Source of the DNA: a bacterium
Lineage (GTDB): Bacteria; Vulcanimicrobiota; Vulcanimicrobiia; Vulcanimicrobiales; Vulcanimicrobiaceae
Direction of reading: 5' to 3'
DNA: 64,000 nucleotides
NCBI GenBank assembly: GCA_021778415.1
Contig: JAJYCL010000005.1
Span: 50,451-114,450 of the forward strand
Shown here: positions 31,334-39,436 of the stretch, piece by piece
Numbering within the stretch: position 1 is the stretch's first letter
How the letters are laid out: each line of letters starts with the position of its first letter
Translations under genes and position numbers: made by a program
Notes under the pieces: model-generated
Seen by the model: only the letters and a program-made list of their open reading frames with translations
Databases searched by the model: none
What the model was told of the DNA's origin: nothing

Positions 31334-31363
31334 TTGGCTGCATCTTGACGGCGGGGGTATACT
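31334..31363 (+). promoter_or_regulatory. topA promoter, probably giving a leaderless mRNA
   Basis: TATACT (31358-31363) is a near-consensus -10 box lying exactly 7 bases before the GTG start of topA. TTGGCT (31334-31339) at 18-base spacing is a weak -35 box. Transcription would begin at or next to the start codon. No good ribosome site lies immediately upstream of the GTG, which fits a leaderless transcript. Confidence 0.6.
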
Positions 31364-31370
31364 CAGCCCT

Positions 31371-33503
31371 GTGAAAAAGCCGTTAATCATCGTCGAATCG
31401 CCGACGAAGGCGCGTACCATCAAGAAGTTTTTGCCGCCGCGCTACGTGGTAAAAGCATCGGTCGGGCATGTGCGCGACCTCCCGAAATCCACGCTCGGCG
31501 TGGATGTCGAGAACGGTTTTACGCCGCGCTACCTGACGATTAAGGGCAAAGGCGATCTCATTAAAGAACTCCGTAGCGCTGTCAAAGCGGCGGACGATGT
31601 CTTCCTCGCAACCGACCCCGATCGCGAAGGTGAGGCGATTGCGTGGCATCTCGCGGAGTTGCTCAAACTCCCCGATCCCAAACGCATCGAGCTCCATGAG
31701 ATCACCAAAGCGGCTGCGCTCGCAGCGCTGGAGCATCCGCATCACATCGATATGGATCGCGTCAACGCTCAGCAGGCACGGCGCATTCTGGATCGACTCG
31801 TCGGCTACAAAATTTCCCCGCTCCTGTGGGCGAAAGTGCGCGGTGGGCTCTCAGCCGGGCGTGTGCAATCCGTTGCGGTGCGGCTTATCGTCGATCGCGA
31901 ACGCGAGATTCTGGCCTTCGTTCCACGCGAATACTGGTCGGTGACGGCGCACCTTTCCGCCCCGTCCGATGAGGCGCTGGTCTTTCCGGCCGAGTTGATT
32001 TCGCATCGCGGCGAAAAGCTTGAAATCACCGCGAAACCGCAAGCCGATACCGTCGTCGCCGCGCTCAAAGGTGCGGCGTTTTCTGTTGCGTCGGTCAAAA
32101 AACGTGAAGTCCGTCGCAATCCCGCGGCCCCGTTTACCACGTCGACGTTGCAACAAGAGGCCTCGCGCAAACTCCGTATTCGCGTGCGTCGCTCGATGCA
32201 ACTCGCGCAAGCCCTTTACGAAGGTATGGAAATCGGCAAGGAAGGCACCGTCGGTCTCATCACCTATATGCGTACCGATTCGACGAGAATCGCCGATAGC
32301 GCCCGCGATGCGGCACGCGATTTCATCGTCTCGCAGTATGGGCAGGAGTACCATACGGGCCGCGTTCATAAGCTTCGCGAAGGCGCGCAGGACGCGCACG
32401 AAGCCATTCGCCCGACCGATATCGAGCGCACGCCGAGCAAGATGGCGGCGTTTCTCAAGCGCGATGAACTTCGCTTGTATACGCTGATTTGGGAACGCTT
32501 TGTGGCATCGCAGATGTCCCCGGCGATTATGGATCAGACGACCGTGGATATCACGGCTAATGAGTATGGCTTCCGTTCGACCGGAAGCGTGATGAAATTC
32601 CCCGGCTTTACCAAAGTCTATGAAGAAGCGCGCGATGAGGATGCGCCCGCAGCCGAGGGCAAGGGCGATGCCAAGAAAAAGGTGCGCTTACCCGCGATGG
32701 AAGCAAACGATCCGTTGGCTTTCCATAAGCTCGATCCCAAGCAGCATTTTACCGAACCGCCGCCGCGTTTCACGGAAGCGACGTTGGTGAAAACGCTGGA
32801 AGAGAACGGCATCGGTCGTCCTTCGACCTACAGCACGATTGTCGAAACGGTGCAAGCGCGTGGCTACGTCGTGTCCGAAGAACGACGTTTCAAACCCACG
32901 GATATCGGCTTTGCCGTCAACGATCTGCTTGTCGAACATTTTCCGCGTATCGTCGATCCGAAGTTCACCGCAGAGATGGAACATGATCTCGATAAGGTTG
33001 CCGATGGCAATGGCGACTGGGTCGCGGTGCTCGCCGAGTTCTACGGGCCGTTTAATGCGGCACTCGGTGAAGCGGAAAAGAAACTGCCCAAGTTAGAGAT
33101 TCGCGATGAACCCACGGATGAGATTTGCCCGAATTGCGGCAAACCGATGGTCATTAAGACGGGGCGCTTCGGTCGTTTCATCTCCTGTTCCGGCTATCCG
33201 GAATGTAAGACGACCAAGCCCATCGTCAAAGATACGGGCGCGAAATGTCCCAAAGATGAAGGCGCGATTCTCGAACGTAAATCGCGTAAGGGACGCATTT
33301 TTTACGGCTGCGCCAACTACCCGGCCTGCGATTTTGTTTCGTGGGATCCGGTCATTGCCCAGCGTTGCCCGACCTGCAACTCCTATGTGATCGCTAAAAA
33401 ACGTCGCGGAGCCACGACCTTCGAATGTGGCACCGATAAGACGCACGATGTCTCATCGATTGCGCCAAAATCCGACGGAGCCGAGGAGAGCGACGCGGAG
33501 TAA
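31371..33503 (+). CDS. topA: DNA topoisomerase I (type IA)
   Basis: TopA relaxes negative supercoils by passing one strand through a transient break. The 710-residue product has the N-terminal TOPRIM domain (IIVESPTKARTIKKFL, with acidic DPDREGEA at 82-89), the active-site Tyr299 in GLITYMRTDSTRI, and three C-terminal zinc-finger-like repeats near 582-690. The first repeat has four cysteines (CPNC and CSGYPEC), the second has lost one of its first pair (CPKDEG), and the third reads CPTC with a later C. The start is GTG 31371. It heads the unit with trmFO, hslV and hslU. Confidence 0.96.
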   Translation: MKKPLIIVESPTKARTIKKFLPPRYVVKASVGHVRDLPKSTLGVDVENGFTPRYLTIKGKGDLIKELRSAVKAADDVFLATDPDREGEAIAWHLAELLKLPDPKRIELHEITKAAALAALEHPHHIDMDRVNAQQARRILDRLVGYKISPLLWAKVRGGLSAGRVQSVAVRLIVDREREILAFVPREYWSVTAHLSAPSDEALVFPAELISHRGEKLEITAKPQADTVVAALKGAAFSVASVKKREVRRNPAAPFTTSTLQQEASRKLRIRVRRSMQLAQALYEGMEIGKEGTVGLITYMRTDSTRIADSARDAARDFIVSQYGQEYHTGRVHKLREGAQDAHEAIRPTDIERTPSKMAAFLKRDELRLYTLIWERFVASQMSPAIMDQTTVDITANEYGFRSTGSVMKFPGFTKVYEEARDEDAPAAEGKGDAKKKVRLPAMEANDPLAFHKLDPKQHFTEPPPRFTEATLVKTLEENGIGRPSTYSTIVETVQARGYVVSEERRFKPTDIGFAVNDLLVEHFPRIVDPKFTAEMEHDLDKVADGNGDWVAVLAEFYGPFNAALGEAEKKLPKLEIRDEPTDEICPNCGKPMVIKTGRFGRFISCSGYPECKTTKPIVKDTGAKCPKDEGAILERKSRKGRIFYGCANYPACDFVSWDPVIAQRCPTCNSYVIAKKRRGATTFECGTDKTHDVSSIAPKSDGAEESDAE

Positions 33504-33504
33504 C

Positions 33505-34836
33505 GTGGCGGTGCGCTTATCCGTGATCGGTGGCGGCCTCGCAGGATGCGAAGCGGCCTGGCAAGCTGCACGTCGCGGCATTGAGGTCGATCTCTACGAA
33601 ATGCGTCCGCACAAAAGCGGCCCTGCGCATCACACCGATCGGCTTGCCGAGTTAGTCTGCAGTAATTCTCTGCGCGGAGCCGCGTTGGAAAATGCCGTCG
33701 GGCTGCTCAAGGAAGAGCTCGTTCGCATGGGCTCACTCATTGTGCAGAGCGCACGAGAAGCGGCAGTTCCGGCCGGCGGTGCGCTTGCCGTCGACCGCGA
33801 GCAGTTTGCACAATTGGTGGAATCGCGCATCGGGGCGCACCCGAATATTACGTTACATCGCAACGAAATCGAAGGCATTCCGCTGGATCGCCCCTGTATT
33901 GTGGCGTGCGGCCCGCTTCCAAGCGACGCGTTGCTGGCTTCCATCGATGCGGTGGTTGGCAAGCAACGCTTGCATTATTTCGATGCCGCAGCGCCCATCG
34001 TCGCCGCCGATTCCATCGATGAGACGCCGATGTATCGCAAATCGCGCTATGAAAAAGGCGATGGCGACGATTATCTCAACATTCCGCTGGATCGCGAGCA
34101 ATACGGCCAATTGCTCCACGATCTTCGGACGCTCGAACGCCACGTTCCCAAAGATTTTGAAGTGAGCGAGACGCGGTATTTTGAGGGTTGCTTGCCGATC
34201 GAGGAGATGGCCGATCGCGGCGACGATGTCTTGCGCTACGGGCCGCTTAAGCCCGTTGGCTTGCGCCATCCGGTGACGGGCATCACGCCGCATGCGGTGG
34301 TGCAACTCCGCAAAGAGACGGCCGATGGAACGGCTTTTAATCTCGTCGGCTTTCAAACGCGTCTTTCATGGCCTTCGCAGAAAATCGCCTTCGGGCGTTT
34401 GCCGGGATTAGAACATGCCGAATGGCTGCGTTTAGGCGTGATGCATCGCAATACGTTTCTTGATTCGCCTCGCGTGCTGGATGCGAGTTTACGTTTGCGC
34501 GGGCATGAGAATCTGTGGTTTGCCGGGCAAATTACCGGAGCGGAAGGCTATGTTGAAGCCGCTGCCTGCGGCTTGATGGCGGGTATTCATGCGTCGCGTG
34601 CGTTACGAGGCGAAGCGCCGGTGGAGATTCCTCGCGATACGGCGCTCGGAGCGGTCGTTGCGCACCTCCAAAATACGCAGACCGATGATTTTCAGCCGGC
34701 CAATGTGACATTTGCCTACTTCACTCCGTTAGAACAATCGATACGCGAGAAAAAACTTCGACGCGCGGCCTTGGCCCAGCGTGCGCTCTCCGCCATCGAT
34801 CACCTCGCCGAAACCCTTGCCCCTCTCCACGAGTAG
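33505..34836 (+). CDS. trmFO: tRNA (uracil-54-C5) methyltransferase, folate- and FAD-dependent
   Basis: TrmFO makes ribothymidine at tRNA position 54 using methylene-tetrahydrofolate. The 443-residue product starts at GTG 33505, one base after the topA stop, with GGAG five bases upstream; the longer frame would lie inside topA. The FAD-binding motif [16 protein letters not shown] opens the protein. Family motifs [25 protein letters not shown] and [17 protein letters not shown] are clear. The last includes the Cys shared by TrmFO enzymes. The order topA-trmFO-hslV-hslU is well known from Firmicutes and related groups, where xerC often sits between; it is absent here. Confidence 0.95.
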   Translation: MAVRLSVIGGGLAGCEAAWQAARRGIEVDLYEMRPHKSGPAHHTDRLAELVCSNSLRGAALENAVGLLKEELVRMGSLIVQSAREAAVPAGGALAVDREQFAQLVESRIGAHPNITLHRNEIEGIPLDRPCIVACGPLPSDALLASIDAVVGKQRLHYFDAAAPIVAADSIDETPMYRKSRYEKGDGDDYLNIPLDREQYGQLLHDLRTLERHVPKDFEVSETRYFEGCLPIEEMADRGDDVLRYGPLKPVGLRHPVTGITPHAVVQLRKETADGTAFNLVGFQTRLSWPSQKIAFGRLPGLEHAEWLRLGVMHRNTFLDSPRVLDASLRLRGHENLWFAGQITGAEGYVEAAACGLMAGIHASRALRGEAPVEIPRDTALGAVVAHLQNTQTDDFQPANVTFAYFTPLEQSIREKKLRRAALAQRALSAIDHLAETLAPLHE

Positions 34837-34847
34837 AAGACCTTGCA

Positions 34848-35378
34848 ATGAGAATCCGATCCACTACGATTTTGGCTGTCCGTCGCGATGGCGTGCTCGC
34901 TATTGCCGGAGACGGGCAAGTAACCTTTGATAAGACCGTTATGAAGCATAGCGCGCGCAAAGTGCGCAAGATCGCAGGAGGCAAAGTCGTCGCCGGCTTT
35001 GCCGGTTCTGCGGCCGACGGTATGACGCTGCTGGAGAAATTCGAGAAGAAATTTTCCGAGTATAAGGATTTGGCGCGTGCATCCGTTGAGTTGGCCAAGG
35101 ATTGGCGCCAAGATCGCGCGCTGCGCAGGCTTGAGGCCTTGCTCATCGTTGGCACAGCGGACCAGCTTTTCGTGCTTTCTGGAACGGGCGATGTGATTGA
35201 GCCCGATGAGGGCATCGCCGCCATCGGCAGCGGTGGATCGTACGCGCAAGCGGCTGCCGCTGCGTTAGTGCGCAACACGTCGCTCACTGCTCCGGACATT
35301 GCGCGCAAGGCACTCGAAATTGCCGGTGAGATTTGTATTTATACGAATGACGATATTACCGTCGAGGTGCTCCCGTGA
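34848..35378 (+). CDS. hslV: ATP-dependent protease HslVU, peptidase subunit
   Basis: HslV is the proteasome-like Thr protease of the HslVU (ClpQY) complex. The 176-residue product has the N-terminal [10 protein letters not shown] after MRIRS, so the nucleophile Thr6 would be exposed after removal of five residues, slightly more than the single Met of E. coli. Conserved blocks are [50 protein letters not shown] and [13 protein letters not shown]. The gene overlaps hslU by four bases. Confidence 0.95.
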   Translation: MRIRSTTILAVRRDGVLAIAGDGQVTFDKTVMKHSARKVRKIAGGKVVAGFAGSAADGMTLLEKFEKKFSEYKDLARASVELAKDWRQDRALRRLEALLIVGTADQLFVLSGTGDVIEPDEGIAAIGSGGSYAQAAAAALVRNTSLTAPDIARKALEIAGEICIYTNDDITVEVLP

Positions 35379-36823
35379 CCGGCGTACCAGTTGATGCCTC
35401 GTCGCTGACGCCGCGGCAAATTGTCGCCGAACTCGATAAGTATATTGTCGGCCAAGGCGCGGCAAAGCGCGCTGTCGCGGTGGCTCTGCGCAACCGCTAT
35501 CGGCGCACGCGCGCCCGCGAGGATCTGCGCAATGAAATCACGCCGAAGAACATTTTGATGATCGGTCCGACGGGCGTCGGTAAGACGGAGATTGCCCGTC
35601 GCCTCGCCCAGCTCGCCGCTGCACCGTTTGTCAAAGTCGAAGCGACCAAGTATACGGAAGTCGGCTATGTCGGCCGCGATGTCGAATCGATGGTTCGCGA
35701 TTTAGCCGAACATGCGGTTCGGATGGTCACCGAAGAACGTCGTGCCGATGTTGAAGAAGTGGCGCAGCGGCAGGCCGTCGAGCGCGTGATCGATCTTCTG
35801 CAGCCGCAAACGCGTCCGCCGCAGCCTCCGGGGCAACCGAATCCGTTTGCGGCAACCTTGGGCAATATTTTCGGCAACAATTATGCCGCGCAAAATGCGC
35901 AACCCGCACCTCCGCCTCCGCAACCTCCGTCAAGCGAGACGCAATCGATTCGCGATCAAACGCGGGCCGAAATTGCACGCGGCTTCTATGATGTGCGCTT
36001 AGTGGAAATCGAAATCGAAGAGAACGCCTCGATGCCGATCGGCATGATCGGCGGCAACATGGATGGCGGCATGCAAGGGGGCGATTTTGGAGAGATGCTC
36101 GGTGGCATCTTGCCCAAAAAACGTTCCAAGAAGCGCGTCACCGTCGCTGAAGCCTTGCGAATTTTTACGGCTCAAGAAGCCGAAAAGCTCATCGATATGG
36201 AGGCCGTCAAGCGTGAGGCGCTGCGACGGGCAAGCGAAGATGGCATCATTTTTATCGACGAGATCGATAAAGTCGCCGGCCGTGAAGGTTCGCGGGGCGG
36301 CCCCGATGTTTCGCGTGAGGGCGTGCAACGCGATATTCTTCCGATCGTCGAAGGATCGACGGTAACGACGAAACACGGCACGCTGAAAACCGATCACATA
36401 CTTTTTATCGCAGCCGGCGCGTTTCACATGAGCAAGCCATCTGATTTGATCCCGGAGTTGCAGGGCCGGTTTCCGATTCGCGTTGAGCTCAATTCGCTCA
36501 CGGCCGAGGATTTCAAAACGATTCTCACGCAGCCGAAGAACGCCTTGACCGAGCAATACAAAGCCTTACTCGCCTCCGACGGCGTCGAGTTGACGATCAC
36601 CGACGACGCGATCGAACAGTTGGCACAGTATGCGATGCAAGTCAACGAGCAGAGTGAAAATATCGGTGCGCGACGCTTGCACACGGTGCTTGAGCGCCTG
36701 CTCGAGGAGATCGCCTTTGACGCGCCGGATGTAGCCGGAGCGATCACGATCGACGCCGAGCGAGTGCGCGAACGCTTGGGCGAAACCGTCGATAACGCCG
36801 ATTTGCGCAGCTACATTCTCTAA
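35375..36823 (+). CDS. hslU: ATP-dependent protease HslVU, ATPase/unfoldase subunit
   Basis: HslU is the AAA+ hexamer that unfolds substrates for HslV. The 482-residue product starts at GTG 35375 (GTGA overlap with hslV). It has [18 protein letters not shown] near 10, Walker A GPTGVGKT near 65, the conserved [19 protein letters not shown] that contains the pore loop, Walker [11 protein letters not shown] near 290, and the C-terminal [19 protein letters not shown]. The middle (I-domain, about 145-250) has Pro/Gln- and Gly/Met-rich stretches ([25 protein letters not shown]) that look like flexible insertions. The C-terminal SYIL is the tail that docks into HslV. Confidence 0.96.
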   Translation: MTGVPVDASSLTPRQIVAELDKYIVGQGAAKRAVAVALRNRYRRTRAREDLRNEITPKNILMIGPTGVGKTEIARRLAQLAAAPFVKVEATKYTEVGYVGRDVESMVRDLAEHAVRMVTEERRADVEEVAQRQAVERVIDLLQPQTRPPQPPGQPNPFAATLGNIFGNNYAAQNAQPAPPPPQPPSSETQSIRDQTRAEIARGFYDVRLVEIEIEENASMPIGMIGGNMDGGMQGGDFGEMLGGILPKKRSKKRVTVAEALRIFTAQEAEKLIDMEAVKREALRRASEDGIIFIDEIDKVAGREGSRGGPDVSREGVQRDILPIVEGSTVTTKHGTLKTDHILFIAAGAFHMSKPSDLIPELQGRFPIRVELNSLTAEDFKTILTQPKNALTEQYKALLASDGVELTITDDAIEQLAQYAMQVNEQSENIGARRLHTVLERLLEEIAFDAPDVAGAITIDAERVRERLGETVDNADLRSYIL

Positions 36824-36843
36824 CAGAACAGAAGCGAGCGGCT

Positions 36844-37461
36844 ATGCATCATCACGAACATCACGATCACGAACATCATCACGATCACGCGAAGCAACCG
36901 CATCCGCTGGACCCGGCACGCGCAGCGCGACTCGACGATGCCTCGCGCGAAGCGTGGTTTCCAACGCCACGGGTGATCGAAGCTCTTGATGTCCGCAGCG
37001 GCCATCGCGTGTTGGATTTCGGTACCGGCACGGCGCGTTATGCGCTTGCCGTGGCCGATGCTCACGCCGACGCACAGATCGTCGCCTATGATGTGCAAGA
37101 CGCGATGCTCGATTATGCGCGGGGAAAAATTGTCGATGCTCCGCCCGCGAATCTCGAACTCATCGGTACGACGTTCGACGCCATCGCCGAGCACCGGTTC
37201 GACCGCGTCATGCTGTTTAATGTGCTCCACGAAATCGATTTCGCCCATATTCAAGAGTTGCGCCAAGTCCTGAAAGACGACGATGCGCACATGCTCGTCA
37301 TCGACTGGAATCCCGATGTGGAGCGTGAGGTCGGTCCGCCTGCCGAACATTCGCTCTCGCTCGGCGAAGCGCAAGCCATGCTTGTTCGAGCGGGTTTCAA
37401 AACGGAAGTGCGCGAGGATCGGCAGTTCCCCTATCACTACGTGATTCTCGCTCGTCGCTAA
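36844..37461 (+). CDS. Class I SAM-dependent methyltransferase with His-rich N-terminus
   Basis: The 205-residue product has a Rossmann-type methyltransferase domain: motif I VLDFGTGTARYALAVA near 60, motif II acidic AYDVQDAMLDYAR near 85, FDRVMLFNVLHEID near 122, and a late HYVILARR strand. Residues 1-20 are nearly all His, Asp and Glu (MHHHEHHDHEHHHDH), a natural metal-binding tail of the kind seen in nickel or zinc handling proteins. A His-rich start on an otherwise ordinary methyltransferase suggests metal storage or metal-dependent control. The substrate is unknown. It follows hslU by 20 bases and abuts the serine dehydratase gene. Confidence 0.85.
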   Translation: MHHHEHHDHEHHHDHAKQPHPLDPARAARLDDASREAWFPTPRVIEALDVRSGHRVLDFGTGTARYALAVADAHADAQIVAYDVQDAMLDYARGKIVDAPPANLELIGTTFDAIAEHRFDRVMLFNVLHEIDFAHIQELRQVLKDDDAHMLVIDWNPDVEREVGPPAEHSLSLGEAQAMLVRAGFKTEVREDRQFPYHYVILARR

Positions 37462-38829
37462 ATGGCATCGTTTTTCGACATTTTTAAGATCGGACTCGGC
37501 CCATCGAGTTCGCATACGGTGGGGCCAATGCGCGCTGCGGAAATGTTTGCCGCAGAACTCCGCCGTAGCGGACTACTTGGCCGGACGCAGCGGGTGCTTG
37601 TCGATCTGTATGGATCGCTTGCGCTCACGGGCCTCGGGCATGGAACTGATCGTGCGGTGTTGCTTGGCCTAGAAGGCCATCATCCGGAATCGATCGATCC
37701 CGAAATTGCAGCGACGCGTATTGCCGAACTCTTGGTTGCCAACACGGTGCATCTCGGCGGCGAAAAACACATCCCGTTTGTGATGGAACGCGATCTGCGA
37801 TGGCACAAACGCGAATCGCTGCCGCGTCATCCGAATGGCATGCGCGTCACGGCGCTCTCGGAGGATGAGGCCGTGCTCCTGGAACGTGCGTACTACTCCA
37901 TCGGCGGCGGATTCGTCGAAGAAGATGGTATGGATCAGCGCGACGCCCTTGCCAATGCTGCTTCGCTTCCCTATCCGTTTGCATCGGCGTCCGAATTTTT
38001 GGCGACGGCACACGCGCACGGCAAAGCGCTGTGGGAGATTGTGCTCGCCAACGAACGAAGCATGCACGACGACGAAAAACTCTACGCGCAGATGGACCGC
38101 ATTTGGGACGTGATGCAAGGCTGTATCACGCGGGGACTTCGTACCGAAGGGATCTTGCCCGGTGGTCTTAACGTACGCCGGCGCGCGCCGCGACTCTATG
38201 CAAAGTTGGAAGCAAAGCCGCATCGCGATGGTCTTGAGGCGATGGATTACGTCAACGTCGTTGCGATGGCGGTGAACGAAGAGAATGCTGCGGGCGGCCG
38301 CGTGGTGACCGCACCGACGAATGGCGCAGCCGGCGTGATTCCCGCCGTTATCGCCTACTATTTGCGGTATTGCGACGGTGCTTCGCGCGAGGGCATCCAT
38401 CGTTTTCTGCTCACGGCGACCGCTATCGGATCGCTGTATAAAGATAACGCCTCAATCTCGGGTGCCGAAGTCGGATGTCAAGGCGAAGTCGGTGTCGCCT
38501 GCTCGATGGCCGCCGGTGGCCTTGTCGCCGCACTTGAAGGCACGAATGCTCAGATCGAGTATGCCGCCGAGATCGGGATGGAACATAGCCTCGGAATGAC
38601 CTGCGATCCGATCGGCGGGCTCGTACAGATTCCATGCATCGAACGCAACGCCGTTGGAGCCGTGCGCGCAATACACGCCGCGCGCATGGCGATGGAGGAG
38701 GACGATGATCGCCACGTTGTCTCCCTAGATAATGTCATCGCCGTCATGTATCGCACGGGGTTGGATATGCAGAGCGCCTACAAAGAAACCTCACTCGGCG
38801 GCCTCGCCGTCAGCACCGTGGAGTGCTAG
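37462..38829 (+). CDS. sdaA: L-serine ammonia-lyase, iron-sulfur type, single chain
   Basis: The enzyme deaminates L-serine to pyruvate with a 4Fe-4S cluster. The 455-residue product contains both halves: the beta-type start [22 protein letters not shown] (SSSHT substrate motif near 15-19) and the alpha-type cluster-binding region. The cysteines are in [13 protein letters not shown] near 337-347 and in [19 protein letters not shown] near 373-386. Length is normal. The ATG directly follows the methyltransferase stop. A 19-base gap separates it from the convergent YhhN gene. Confidence 0.94.
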   Translation: MASFFDIFKIGLGPSSSHTVGPMRAAEMFAAELRRSGLLGRTQRVLVDLYGSLALTGLGHGTDRAVLLGLEGHHPESIDPEIAATRIAELLVANTVHLGGEKHIPFVMERDLRWHKRESLPRHPNGMRVTALSEDEAVLLERAYYSIGGGFVEEDGMDQRDALANAASLPYPFASASEFLATAHAHGKALWEIVLANERSMHDDEKLYAQMDRIWDVMQGCITRGLRTEGILPGGLNVRRRAPRLYAKLEAKPHRDGLEAMDYVNVVAMAVNEENAAGGRVVTAPTNGAAGVIPAVIAYYLRYCDGASREGIHRFLLTATAIGSLYKDNASISGAEVGCQGEVGVACSMAAGGLVAALEGTNAQIEYAAEIGMEHSLGMTCDPIGGLVQIPCIERNAVGAVRAIHAARMAMEEDDDRHVVSLDNVIAVMYRTGLDMQSAYKETSLGGLAVSTVEC

Positions 38830-38848
38830 GGGATTCGACGTATCGGCG

Positions 38849-39436
38849 CTAGCTGCGATCGATGATGCCGAAGGCGATGAGAGTTTGGGCTAGATAGTAT
38901 GTCGGCAGGACGAGTGCTGCAGCAAGCGGCGGTGTGAGTTGCGGTGCGAATTGCGAGGTTGCCAGGAGCGTATCGGAGAGCATAAAGATTGCGGCTCCGC
39001 TGGCAACAAGAATGGCGTTGCGCAGTGGTATGCGGCCGATGAGATTCACCGCTGAAACGGCCATCGCGGTGAGAAAAAAGCCGTAGACGATCACCGGTGC
39101 GCGTAAGGTGCCGAGATACGGCCACAATGTGATGTCAAATCCCAGCATGGCCACGACATAGGGCAGCGTCACCCAGCGCGCGCGCTTGATCAGACCATTC
39201 TCTTTTGTGCCGGCGACGGCGAAGGCGGCGATGTAATCGACGTGCATAATCGCAAAACACACCATTCCCGCAATGAAGAATTTGTTGCCGGGGAAGAGCA
39301 GTAGAACATCGCCGATGGCGGCAAAAAGCAAGCCGAACCCCAAACGTTTCGGTGCTTCCGATCGGGCCGTAAAGGCCCACGCGGCAAACAGCAGCGCGGG
39401 CAACGGCTTGAGGAGCATCCACCCAAGCATCGTCAT
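38849..39436 (-). CDS. YhhN-family membrane protein (lysoplasmalogenase-like)
   Basis: The 195-residue product has about eight hydrophobic segments with the YhhN/TMEM86 pattern KPLPALLFA near 10, FAAIGDVLLLFP near 40, FIAGMVCFAIMHVDYI near 55 and GAAIFMLSDTLLA near 150. TMEM86B of animals hydrolyses lysoplasmalogen; bacterial members are mostly untested. The two aspartates in GDVLL and SDTLL are the presumed active-site residues. The ATG overlaps the stop of the upstream Asp-box protein gene (ATGA). Confidence 0.85.
   Translation of the reverse strand: MTMLGWMLLKPLPALLFAAWAFTARSEAPKRLGFGLLFAAIGDVLLLFPGNKFFIAGMVCFAIMHVDYIAAFAVAGTKENGLIKRARWVTLPYVVAMLGFDITLWPYLGTLRAPVIVYGFFLTAMAVSAVNLIGRIPLRNAILVASGAAIFMLSDTLLATSQFAPQLTPPLAAALVLPTYYLAQTLIAFGIIDRS

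Noticed and set aside
33427..33504. N-terminal extension of trmFO from 33427
   Set aside because: It overlaps the end of topA and precedes the FAD-binding strand with non-homologous sequence; GTG 33505 has a ribosome site.
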